Below, one piece after another: positions 1 through 5,122 of a DNA stretch of 5,122 nt. Under the pieces are notes generated by a model. It was not told the origin of the DNA. It did no database searches and was given only the letters and a program-made list of their open reading frames with translations. The position numbers and the translations under genes were made by a program. The DNA comes from Zeimonas sp041678445 (lineage in GTDB: Bacteria > Pseudomonadota > Gammaproteobacteria > Burkholderiales > Burkholderiaceae_E): the NCBI GenBank assembly GCA_041678445.1, contig JBAYOD010000225.1, forward strand, positions 1 through 5,122, in the 5' to 3' direction. The stretch's first letter is position 1. Each line of letters starts with the position of its first letter.

Positions 1-1331
1 CCCGCAATGCGAACCGCCACGGACTGCTGCGCAAGCCCTGGGTCAAGACCTCGCTGGCGCCCGGTTCGCGGGTCGTCGCCGAATACCTGAAGGAAGCCGG
101 CCTGGACGACGAACTCACGAAGCTCGGCTTCGGAATCGTCGGCTTCGCCTGCACGACCTGCAACGGCATGTCGGGCGCGCTCGACCCGGTCATCCAGCAG
201 GAGATCGTCGACCGCGACCTGTACGTGGTCGCGGTGCTGTCGGGCAACCGCAACTTCGACGGCCGCATCCACCCGTACGCCAGGCAGGCCTTCCTGGCCT
301 CGCCGCCGCTGGTGGTCGCCTATGCAATCGCCGGCACGATCCGCTTCGACATCGAGAAGGACGTGCTGGGCGTGGTCGACGGCCGCGAGATCCGGCTCGC
401 CGACCTCTGGCCGAGCGACGAGGAAATCGACGCGGTCGTCAGCGCCTCGGTACGCCCCGAACAGTTCCGCAACATCTATGCGCCGATGTTCGGCCGGCGC
501 ACCGGCGCCACCGAAACCATCGACCCGCTTTACGACTGGCGCCCGCAAAGCACCTACATCCGCCGCCCGCCCTACTGGGAAGGCGCGCTGGCCGGCGAGC
601 GCACGCTCAAGGGCATGCGCCCGCTGGCCGTGCTCGGCGACAACATCACCACCGACCACCTGTCGCCGTCGAACGCCATCCTGCCCGACAGTGCCGCCGG
701 CGAGTACCTGGCGAAGATGGGCCTGCCCGAGGAAGACTTCAACTCCTACGCGACCCACCGCGGCGACCATCTGACCGCACAGCGGGCCACTTTCGCCAAC
801 CCGAAGCTGATCAACGAGATGGCCGTCGTCGACGGCAAGGTCAAGCAGGGTTCGCTGACCCGCCTCGAACCCGAAGGCGAGGTCATGCGGATGTGGGAAG
901 CCATCGAAACCTACATGAACCGGGGCCAGCCGCTGATCATCATCGCCGGTGCCGACTACGGTCAGGGCTCGTCGCGCGACTGGGCGGCCAAGGGCGTGCG
1001 GCTGGCCGGTGTCGAGGCGATCGCCGCCGAGGGCTTCGAGCGCATCCACCGCACCAACCTGGTCGGCATGGGCGTGCTGCCGCTCGAATTCGAGACCGGC
1101 ACCACGCGCAAGACGCTGGGGCTGGACGGCACCGAGACCTACGACGTGATCGGCGAGCGCACGCCGAACGCCATGCTGACCCTGGTCGTCCATCGCTGCA
1201 ACGGCGAAACGCTCGAGGTGCCGGTACGCTGCCGGCTCGACACCGCCGAGGAAGTCTCGATCTACGAAGCCGGCGGCATCCTGCAGCGCTTCGCCCAGGA
1301 TTTCCTCGAATCGTCGCGACAGGTCGCCTGA
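1..1331 (+). CDS. acnD: Fe/S-dependent 2-methylcitrate dehydratase AcnD, C-terminal half (5' end cut by the window)
   Basis: Cytosolic aconitase-family enzyme of the methylcitrate cycle; it dehydrates 2-methylcitrate to a 2-methylaconitate isomer that PrpF then processes. The reading frame is open from base 3 (442 residues visible), with no stop before 1329-1331. Internal ATGs such as the one at 168 are not the start, because homologous sequence continues to the window edge. Two of the three [4Fe-4S] ligand cysteines are visible as CTTC in FACTTCNGMSG (codons at 150-152 and 159-161); the third should lie upstream. Further aconitase signatures are GNRNFDGRIHP, LGDNITTDHLSPSNAI and, in the C-terminal swivel domain, GADYGQGSSRDWAAKGVRL. 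AcnD proteins are about 865 residues, so roughly half is present. The wording of these blocks (for example FNSYATHRGDHLTAQRATF) fits AcnD better than AcnA, and the prpF neighbour supports this. The stop is 3 nt before prpF, implying cotranscription. No frameshift is seen. Confidence 0.95.
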   Translation, partial: RNANRHGLLRKPWVKTSLAPGSRVVAEYLKEAGLDDELTKLGFGIVGFACTTCNGMSGALDPVIQQEIVDRDLYVVAVLSGNRNFDGRIHPYARQAFLASPPLVVAYAIAGTIRFDIEKDVLGVVDGREIRLADLWPSDEEIDAVVSASVRPEQFRNIYAPMFGRRTGATETIDPLYDWRPQSTYIRRPPYWEGALAGERTLKGMRPLAVLGDNITTDHLSPSNAILPDSAAGEYLAKMGLPEEDFNSYATHRGDHLTAQRATFANPKLINEMAVVDGKVKQGSLTRLEPEGEVMRMWEAIETYMNRGQPLIIIAGADYGQGSSRDWAAKGVRLAGVEAIAAEGFERIHRTNLVGMGVLPLEFETGTTRKTLGLDGTETYDVIGERTPNAMLTLVVHRCNGETLEVPVRCRLDTAEEVSIYEAGGILQRFAQDFLESSRQVA

Positions 1332-1334
1332 CTC

Positions 1335-2531
1335 ATGCCCCACGCTCCCCAGATCCGGATTCCCGCCACCTACATGCGCGGCGGCACCAGCAAAGGCGTG
1401 TTCTTCCGGCTGCAGGATCTCCCGCAAGCCGCCCGCCAGGCCGGTGCGGCGCGTGACGCGCTGCTGCTGCGCGTGATCGGCAGTCCCGACCCGTACGGCA
1501 AGCAGATCGACGGCATGGGCGGTGCCACGTCGAGCACCAGCAAGACCGTCATCCTGTCGCCGAGCAGCCGACCCGACCACGATGTCGACTACCTGTTCGG
1601 CCAGGTCTCGATCGACTCGGCCTTCGTCGACTGGAGCGGCAACTGCGGCAACCTGTCGGCCGCAGTGGGCCCGTTCGCGATCGCCAACGGCCTGGTCGAC
1701 CCGGCCCGGGTACCGGCCAACGGCATCGCCACGATCCGGATCTGGCAGGCCAACATCGGCAAGACCATCGTGGCGCACGTGCCGATCACCGATGGCGCGG
1801 TCCAGGAAACCGGTGACTTCGAACTCGACGGCGTGACCTTCCCGGCCGCCGAAGTCCAGATCGAATTCATGGACCCGGCCGCCGAGGAAGACGGCGACGG
1901 CGGCGCGATGTTCCCGACTGGCAACCTGGTCGACGAATTCGAGGTGCCCGGTGTCGGTGTCCTGAAGGCCACGATGATCAACGCCGGCATCCCGACCATT
2001 TTCGTCGATGCCCAGGCTGTCGGCTGCACGGGCACCGAACTCCAGGAAGCCATCAACGGCGACCCGAAAGCGCTGGCCATGTTCGAGACCCTCCGCGCCC
2101 ACGGTGCGCTGAAGATGGGGCTGATCTCCGAACTTGCCGAAGCCGCCAGGCGCCAGCACACGCCGAAAGTGGCTTTCGTGGCGCCGCCGGCCGATTACGT
2201 TTCCTCGAGCGGCAAGACGGTTGCCGCGACGGACATCGACCTGCTGGTGCGCGCGCTGTCGATGGGCAAGCTGCATCACGCGATGATGGGCACCGCCGCC
2301 GTTGCGATCGGCACGGCGGCAGCCATTCCCGGCACCCTGGTCAACCTGGCCGCCGGTGGCGGTGAACGCCAGGCCGTGCGTTTCGGCCACCCGTCGGGCA
2401 CGCTGCGGGTCGGCGCCGAGGCGGCTCGGGAAAACGACGAATGGACGGTGAAGAAGGCCATCATGAGCCGCAGTGCGCGCGTGCTGATGGAAGGCTGGGT
2501 GCGCGTTCCCGCCGACACCGCCCACCCCTGA
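1335..2531 (+). CDS. prpF: 2-methylaconitate cis-trans isomerase PrpF
   Basis: PrpF moves the double bond of the AcnD product so that aconitase can hydrate it to 2-methylisocitrate. It is required wherever AcnD replaces PrpD in propionate breakdown. The protein is 398 residues, the normal full length, with the diaminopimelate-epimerase-like double-barrel fold of the PrpF family. The N-terminal signature YMRGGTSKGVFF is at residues 13-24 and GGATSSTSKTVI at 62-73. SGNCGNLSAAVGPFAI at 101-116 carries C104, and GHPSGTLRVG lies at 351-360. K70 and C104 line up, with an offset of three, with the catalytic Lys73 and Cys107 known from Shewanella PrpF. No signal peptide or membrane segment is visible. 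The ATG comes 3 nt after the acnD stop and has only a weak purine patch upstream (GACAGG near 1317-1322), so translational coupling to acnD is likely. It lacks any anomaly that would suggest loss of function. Confidence 0.96.
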   Translation: MPHAPQIRIPATYMRGGTSKGVFFRLQDLPQAARQAGAARDALLLRVIGSPDPYGKQIDGMGGATSSTSKTVILSPSSRPDHDVDYLFGQVSIDSAFVDWSGNCGNLSAAVGPFAIANGLVDPARVPANGIATIRIWQANIGKTIVAHVPITDGAVQETGDFELDGVTFPAAEVQIEFMDPAAEEDGDGGAMFPTGNLVDEFEVPGVGVLKATMINAGIPTIFVDAQAVGCTGTELQEAINGDPKALAMFETLRAHGALKMGLISELAEAARRQHTPKVAFVAPPADYVSSSGKTVAATDIDLLVRALSMGKLHHAMMGTAAVAIGTAAAIPGTLVNLAAGGGERQAVRFGHPSGTLRVGAEAARENDEWTVKKAIMSRSARVLMEGWVRVPADTAHP

Positions 2532-2551
2532 AGAAGCCGTCCCTGAAGAAG
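2526..2551 (+). repeat. 11-bp direct repeat with 15-bp period spanning the prpF stop and the panB ribosome-binding site
   Basis: The 11-mer CCCTGAAGAAG occurs at 2526-2536 and again at 2541-2551. The first copy contains the prpF stop codon (TGA 2529-2531). The second copy runs into AAGGA (2549-2553), which sits 6 nt before the panB ATG and is its Shine-Dalgarno sequence. The arrangement looks like a short tandem duplication that supplied the purine-rich site for panB. The repeat is seen directly; its origin by slippage is inferred. Confidence 0.7.
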
Positions 2552-2559
2552 GAAAGACC

Positions 2560-3393
2560 ATGAGCGTAACCGGAAAGGTGGCGGCCCTGACCCCGCCAGC
2601 CGTGGCACGGGCCAAGGGCGGTACACCGCTGGTCTGCCTGACCGCCTACACGACACCGATGGCCCGCGTGGTCGACGCGCACTGCGACATCGTCCTCGTC
2701 GGCGACAGTGTGGGCATGGTGCTGCACGGTCTGCCGTCGACGCTGGGCGTCACGCTCGACATGATGATCCTGCACGGCAAGGCCGTGCGCCGGGGGCTGG
2801 AACGCGCGCTGATGGTGGTCGACCTGCCATTCGGTTCCTACGAGGAAAGCCCCGAACAGGCGCTGCGCAACGCCGTCCGGCTGATGACCGAAACCGGTTG
2901 CGCCGCGGTCAAGCTCGAGGGCGGCCGCACGATGGCTGCAACCATCCGCTTCCTGACCGAGCGCGGCATTCCGGTCATGGGCCACGTCGGCCTCACGCCC
3001 CAGGCCGTGAACCTGTTCGGCGGCTACGGGGTCCAGGGCCGCGGCGAAGCCGGCGACCAGGTCCTGCAGGACGCCGCCGCGGTTGCCCAGGCCGGCGCTT
3101 TCTCCATCGTCCTGGAGAAGATCCCGGCCTCGCTGGCCGATCGGATCACTGCCGAGATTCCCGTCCCCACGATCGGCATCGGCGCCTCGGCCGGCTGTGA
3201 CGGCCAGATCCTCGTCGTCGACGACATGCTCGGTGCCTTCACCGACTTCCAGCCGAAGTTCGTCAAGCGCTATGCCGAACTGGGCACCGACGCCTCGCGT
3301 GCGATCGCGGCCTATGCCGACGACGTGCGCGCGCGCCGTTTCCCCGGGCCGGAACACGTGTTCGGCGATACGGCGCCGGCCCGCGCCAGCTGA
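2560..3393 (+). CDS. panB: 3-methyl-2-oxobutanoate hydroxymethyltransferase (ketopantoate hydroxymethyltransferase) PanB
   Basis: PanB transfers a hydroxymethyl group from 5,10-methylene-tetrahydrofolate to 2-oxoisovalerate, giving ketopantoate, the first committed step of pantothenate and CoA synthesis in the cytosol. The product is 277 residues, close to the family norm of about 260-280, with a (beta/alpha)8 barrel of the PEP mutase/isocitrate lyase superfamily. Visible motifs are LVGDSVGM (metal ligand D49), VVDLPFGSYEESPEQ (metal ligand D88), AVKLEGG (E120), GHVGLTPQ (141-148), VLEKIP (E186, the expected general base), GIGASAGCDGQ (206-216) and RRFPGPEHVFG near the end. AAGGA 6 nt upstream supports the ATG start. 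Translation ends in adjacent in-frame stops, TGA then TAG (3391-3396). The gene follows prpF by 28 nt, so it is probably in the same transcript, but panC and panD are not next to it. The GIGAS...CDGQ and STLGVTLDMM wording resembles PanB proteins of alphaproteobacteria more than E. coli PanB; that is from memory, not a search. Confidence 0.93.
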   Translation: MSVTGKVAALTPPAVARAKGGTPLVCLTAYTTPMARVVDAHCDIVLVGDSVGMVLHGLPSTLGVTLDMMILHGKAVRRGLERALMVVDLPFGSYEESPEQALRNAVRLMTETGCAAVKLEGGRTMAATIRFLTERGIPVMGHVGLTPQAVNLFGGYGVQGRGEAGDQVLQDAAAVAQAGAFSIVLEKIPASLADRITAEIPVPTIGIGASAGCDGQILVVDDMLGAFTDFQPKFVKRYAELGTDASRAIAAYADDVRARRFPGPEHVFGDTAPARAS

Positions 3394-3427
3394 TAGCTGT
3401 TCGCGTTCGAACGACGAGGGGCGGCGG

Positions 3428-3675
3428 GCCAGGACGCGGGGCGAGGCTTTCAGCGCATGCCGAGTGCTTGCCCCGCTTCGCGGGGTGCCCTGCGGCGCTC
3501 GCGTTCGTGGCCTGCCGCCGAACTCGCTGCACTCCCTACGCTTCGCTTCGTTCGTTTCGCTCAGACAGGCGGCGGCAAGTCAGATAAGGATGCGCGCTGG
3601 CGCGCGCGGCCACGAACCCTGCGTTCCTCGGCTGCGCACAAGGCATGCGCTGAAAGCCTCGCCCCGCGTCCTGGC
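3428..3675. repeat. 248-bp palindromic element with perfect 34-bp terminal inverted repeats (MITE- or REP-like)
   Basis: The outer arms 3428-3461 and 3642-3675 are exact reverse complements over 34 bp, beginning GCCAGGACGCGGGGCGAGGC on the left. Inside are further nested palindromes. CCCCGC/GCGGGG forms a hairpin at 3471-3485. GTTCGTGGCC (3503-3512) pairs with 3608-3617, TGCCGCCG (3513-3520) with 3570-3577, and GCGCGC (3592-3597) with 3602-3607. The centre (about 3540-3562) is a CTTCG/TTCG-rich run. The open frames crossing it look like compositional by-products and resemble no known protein, so it is probably non-coding. I see no convincing target-site duplication outside the arms. It starts 35 bp after the panB stop and ends just before the methyltransferase remnant. 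Candidate roles are a non-autonomous mobile or REP/BIME-type dispersed repeat, or a strongly folded transcript end for panB. The structure is certain; the class is inferred. Confidence 0.85.
3471..3485. repeat. Perfect 6-bp hairpin inside the palindromic element
   Basis: CCCCGC, loop TTC, GCGGGG. It is a very stable GC stem with a three-base loop lying 9 bp inside the left terminal arm. There is no T-run after it on either strand, so on its own it is not a standard intrinsic terminator. Confidence 0.6.
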
Positions 3676-3684
3676 AGACAGTGA

Positions 3685-3996
3685 CCTGCGAGCGAACGCA
3701 AAGCAGTACCGGCTCGGCTCGGCAGGCCCGGGTATCTGGAACGTCTTTTCGAGGAGACGGGCTTTCGCGAAATCACGACCTTGCGGATCGACGCACCCTT
3801 CCGGCTCCGGTCGGTCGACGACTACATCAGGTTTCTACGCTCCGCAGCCGCCCCCGTCATCGTCCTTCTGTCGAAGCTGGAGCCTGAAGCACGCGAGGCC
3901 GCCTGGATGGATGTGCGTGAACAGCTCTCAGGATTCTCGACGCCGGACGGCTGGATCGGGCCGAATACCTTGCTGGTATCCACCGGGCAGAAGTAG
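3685..3996 (+). pseudogene. C-terminal remnant of a class I SAM-dependent methyltransferase
   Basis: The frame opens after a stop at 3682-3684, and methyltransferase-like sequence is recognisable from about 3709 to the stop at 3994-3996 (roughly 95 residues). It reads LGRPGYLERLFEETGFREIT, then a helical PFRLRSVDDYIRFLRSAAAP block, an LLSKLEPEAREAAW helix, and DGWIGPNTLLVSTGQK at the end. This matches the C-terminal part of UbiE/Methyltransf-type Rossmann enzymes: the late strands plus the 'DDYIRFLR' insertion and the last strand. The SAM-binding N-terminal half (DxGxGxG motif) is absent; the palindromic element and panB lie directly upstream instead. There is no plausible start codon with a ribosome-binding site; an internal TTG at 3781 is an unlikely start. 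I read it as a truncated, non-functional gene whose 5' part was lost by deletion at or near the element. The substrate cannot be inferred. Confidence 0.75.
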
Positions 3997-4033
3997 CCAT
4001 GTCGTTCCAGCGCGAGCCGGGGTGGCTTTGGGA

Positions 4034-4118
4034 TGGTGCCCGAGGCCGGACTCGAACCGGCACGCTTTTCAGCCAGGGATTTTAAGTCCCTTGTGTCTAC
4101 CGATTTCACCACTCGGGC
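4034..4118 (-). tRNA. tRNA-Leu, anticodon UAA
   Basis: An 85-nt cloverleaf including the encoded CCA (4034-4036). The acceptor stem GCCCGAG (4112-4118) pairs fully with CTCGGGC, followed by discriminator A. The D-arm region contains GGTGAAATCGGTAGACAC. The anticodon stem AGGGA/TCCCT encloses loop CTTAAAA, with anticodon TAA at 4082-4084. A class II variable arm is present, with stem GCT/AGC around a GAAA loop, and the T arm is GCCGG-TTCGAGT-CCGGC. The long variable arm and the similarity to E. coli tRNA-Leu(UAA) make the identity secure. It decodes UUA (and UUG by wobble), which are rare leucine codons in a genome this GC-rich. It is transcribed towards the methyltransferase remnant. I do not see a good sigma-70 promoter or a strong terminator for it. 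Confidence 0.97.
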
Positions 4119-4171
4119 ATGACTCGGCGACGCCGGCCTCACCGCTCCCCGGCAACAGCCGGTGCCAGGCA

Positions 4172-4220
4172 AGGGTCGGCGCCGCACCGCATGATACCCG
4201 CGCGGAGCCGCGCCGACCCT
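4172..4220 (-). terminator. 11-bp inverted repeat just after the histidine-phosphatase stop; possible transcription end
   Basis: AGGGTCGGCGC (4172-4182) and GCGCCGACCCT (4210-4220) are exact reverse complements separated by 27 bp. The right arm starts 4 bp beyond the stop codon of the minus-strand phosphatase gene, where a terminator would lie. A smaller stem, GCGCG/CGCGC around GAGC, is nested in it (4200-4213). There is no real T-run after the stem on the minus strand, so if it terminates it is atypical or Rho-assisted. The position makes sense for insulating the phosphatase from the tRNA gene downstream in the same direction. Confidence 0.45.
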
Positions 4221-4223
4221 CGC

Positions 4224-4847
4224 TCAGAAGCCGACCAGCCCGCGGCCATCGTCGGAACTGGCCGCATCCAGGTGCGCCGCGCAGCCGGCCAGCACGACCT
4301 CGTGCGGCGGCCGGGCCGACACGATGCTCACCGAGGTATTGGCCAGCCGCTCCGGCGCGCCAACGCCGGCCGGGTAGCGGGCATGGCGCGACAGGATGGT
4401 CCGGATGACCAGGCCGTGACTGACGACGACCAGGTCACCGTCGAGGCGGGCGCGACGGGCGAGCATGTCCTCGAAAGCGCGAACGACCCGGGCTTCGAAC
4501 TCGTCGGCCGACTCGCCTCCCGGCGGCGCCTCGGCAGTGGCCAGCGGATCGTAGTCGAGCGAATCGAAGGCCTGGCCGCGCAACGCACCGAAATTGCGTT
4601 CGCGCAGCAACGCCGTCACCTGGAGTTCCAGCCCGCCCGCTGCGGCAGCGATCTCGGCGGCAGTTTCCAGCGCGCGCGGCAGGTCGCTGCTGAGGATCGC
4701 CGCAGGCGCCGGACGGGCAGCCGCCAGCCGCCGCGCGACCGCCCGCGCCTGGGCACGGCCACGCTCGCCGAGCGGAGTATCGGCGGGCTGGATCACCCGG
4801 GCCGCATTCAGACGGGTTTCGCCATGACGGACCAGCACGATGTTCAC
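4224..4847 (-). CDS. Histidine phosphatase family protein (phosphoglycerate mutase-like, alpha-ribazole phosphatase/PhoE type)
   Basis: A 207-residue cytosolic protein of the histidine phosphatase superfamily branch 1, which removes phosphate through a phosphohistidine intermediate. The N-terminal strand leads into LVRHGET, with R7, nucleophile H8 and G9. SSDLPRA supplies the second arginine (R58), LRERNFGALRG the probable acid/base E83, and VVSHGLVIR the second histidine (H144). All core catalytic residues are therefore present. The length suits small phosphatases rather than glycolytic GpmA (about 230-250 residues). The start is GTG at 4845-4847, preceded by AGGGAGGT at 4853-4860. A longer in-frame start at 4916 only adds a low-complexity RSGSGSGSRS stretch and places the ribosome site inside the gene. 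The substrate is not evident: alpha-ribazole-5'-phosphate, phosphosugars or another phosphomonoester are all possible. It is divergent from folE, which raises but does not prove a pterin link. Confidence 0.9.
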   Translation of the reverse strand: MNIVLVRHGETRLNAARVIQPADTPLGERGRAQARAVARRLAAARPAPAAILSSDLPRALETAAEIAAAAGGLELQVTALLRERNFGALRGQAFDSLDYDPLATAEAPPGGESADEFEARVVRAFEDMLARRARLDGDLVVVSHGLVIRTILSRHARYPAGVGAPERLANTSVSIVSARPPHEVVLAGCAAHLDAASSDDGRGLVGF

Positions 4848-4852
4848 CTGAC

Positions 4853-4860
4853 ACCTCCCT
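4853..4860 (-). promoter_or_regulatory. Strong Shine-Dalgarno site fixing the GTG start of the histidine-phosphatase gene
   Basis: On the minus strand AGGGAGGT lies 5 nt before the GTG at 4847. It is close to a full anti-16S match at ideal spacing, so it decides for GTG and against the upstream in-frame ATG at 4916. Confidence 0.8.
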
Positions 4861-4863
4861 GTC

Positions 4864-4948
4864 GATCTCGATCCTGATCCGGATCCGGAGCGGGGATCAT
4901 AACGGGATCGGCACACGACCCGGGATCGAGACTCGCGTTCACCCGATC
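4864..4948. repeat. Cluster of eight GATC sites in the divergent promoter region
   Basis: GATC occurs at 4864, 4870, 4876, 4882, 4895, 4906, 4924 and 4945 (first base of each). The first four are spaced exactly 6 bp apart and form a degenerate hexamer array (GATCTC, GATCCT, GATCCG, GATCCG). GATC is palindromic, so the array reads the same on both strands. It lies between the phosphatase and folE starts and covers the probable phosphatase -10 box. It could be a methylation-sensitive control region, a binding-site array or a simple microsatellite-like expansion. The function is unknown. Confidence 0.7.
4896..4901 (-). promoter_or_regulatory. Candidate -10 box for the histidine-phosphatase gene
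   Basis: On the minus strand TATGAT matches the sigma-70 -10 consensus at five of six positions. It is the most AT-rich spot in the intergenic region and would give a leader of roughly 40 nt before the GTG. No recognisable -35 hexamer lies 15-19 bp upstream and there is no TG extension, so the call rests on the -10 alone. Its last three bases overlap a GATC site. Confidence 0.35.
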
Positions 4949-5014
4949 AGCGCGGCGCACCGGGTATCCTTGGCATTGACCCCATCGCTTGCCGCCTGCT
5001 CCGGCGCCCCGCTC

Positions 5015-5122
5015 ATGCCCCAGGAAGAATCTCCCGTCTCCGAACGAATCCGCCAGCGCCTGCTCGCCGCCCGCCACCGCTTCAATGCCAACGACAGCAT
5101 CGCCGAGTTCATCGAACCGGGC
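5015..5122 (+). CDS. folE: Probable GTP cyclohydrolase I, N-terminus only (3' end cut by the window)
   Basis: Thirty-six codons run from ATG 5015 to the window end. The segment ERIRQRLLAARHRFNANDSI followed by AEFIEPG resembles the N-terminus of the beta/gammaproteobacterial FolE type, which I recall as having a '(Y/F)xANDNIxxFIEPGEL' block at this place. GTP cyclohydrolase I converts GTP to 7,8-dihydroneopterin triphosphate, the first step of folate (and queuosine) precursor synthesis. The zinc and catalytic residues lie beyond the window, so the call rests on this short block alone. There is no clear Shine-Dalgarno sequence before the ATG. An in-frame TTG at 4976 would add 13 residues but also lacks one. 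The gene is divergent from the histidine phosphatase, with 167 bp between starts. Confidence 0.65.
   Translation, partial: MPQEESPVSERIRQRLLAARHRFNANDSIAEFIEPG

Noticed and set aside
2461..3357. A 298-codon open frame on the minus strand opposite panB
   Set aside because: Its composition (His, Asp, Gly, Arg rich) is typical of the antisense of a GC-rich gene, and panB on the other strand has all its family motifs.
3404..3413. 10-bp palindrome CGTTCGAACG after panB as an operator or terminator
   Set aside because: A self-complementary 10-mer without a loop or T-run is weak evidence, and nothing else supports a function.
3421..3690. Target-site duplication flanking the palindromic element
   Set aside because: The bases just outside the two arms (GGCGG on the left, AGACAGTG on the right) share no direct repeat.
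4015..4029. Small hairpin AGCC/GGCT followed by TTT on the + strand as a terminator after the methyltransferase remnant
   Set aside because: A 4-bp stem with only three T residues is too weak, and the reverse orientation gives no better terminator for the tRNA.
3997..4060. An att-type direct repeat of the tRNA-Leu 3' end marking an integrated island
   Set aside because: No second copy of the T-arm/acceptor 3' sequence is found in the window on the downstream side.
3083..4408. A 441-codon open frame on the + strand running from inside panB through the repeat, remnant, tRNA and into the phosphatase gene
   Set aside because: It overlaps a tRNA and two recognised genes in wrong frames, its translation is Ser/Arg/Pro-rich as expected from GC-rich shadow frames, and it resembles nothing.
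4848..4916. Extension of the phosphatase to the in-frame ATG at 4916
   Set aside because: It adds a low-complexity Arg/Ser/Gly tract before the conserved first strand, and a strong ribosome site points to GTG at 4847.
4938..4970. A sigma-70 promoter for folE built from TTCACC (4938-4943) and TATCCT (4965-4970)
   Set aside because: The 21-bp spacing is too long and both boxes are poor matches, so it is not supported.

Overview
The window is GC-rich (about two thirds G+C by eye) and densely coding, with strong G/C preference at third codon positions. It looks like chromosomal DNA of a proteobacterium. The acnD-prpF pair, the FolE-like N-terminus and the tRNA-Leu(UAA) with an encoded CCA fit a gamma- or betaproteobacterium. 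A Xanthomonadales-like lineage is my best guess, but it is an inference and not proven. The PanB copy reads more like the type I associate with alphaproteobacteria.

Left part (1-3393, + strand): three genes in one direction, probably one transcript. They are the C-terminal half of acnD (Fe/S 2-methylcitrate dehydratase), prpF (2-methylaconitate isomerase, start 3 nt after the acnD stop) and a stand-alone panB (ketopantoate hydroxymethyltransferase, 28 nt after prpF). AcnD and PrpF together perform the dehydration/isomerisation step of the methylcitrate cycle for propionyl-CoA breakdown. AcnD makes a 2-methylaconitate isomer and PrpF converts it to the form that can be rehydrated to 2-methylisocitrate. 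PanB belongs to pantothenate/CoA synthesis, and panC and panD are not beside it.

Middle (3394-4223): a non-coding or decayed junction. It holds a roughly 248-bp palindromic element bounded by perfect 34-bp inverted repeats. The C-terminal remnant of a class I methyltransferase, with no visible N-terminal half, follows. Next comes a complete tRNA-Leu(UAA) on the minus strand, then an 11-bp inverted repeat at the end of the next gene.

Right part (4224-5122): a histidine-phosphatase gene on the minus strand is divergent from the start of a probable folE (GTP cyclohydrolase I) that runs off the window. The 167-bp region between them contains eight GATC sites in 85 bp, four of them in a perfect 6-bp period, and one overlaps the best -10 box for the phosphatase.

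I see no clear novel defence or mobile system. The items most worth following are the palindromic element next to the truncated methyltransferase, the GATC cluster, the panB placement, and the phosphatase/folE pairing.
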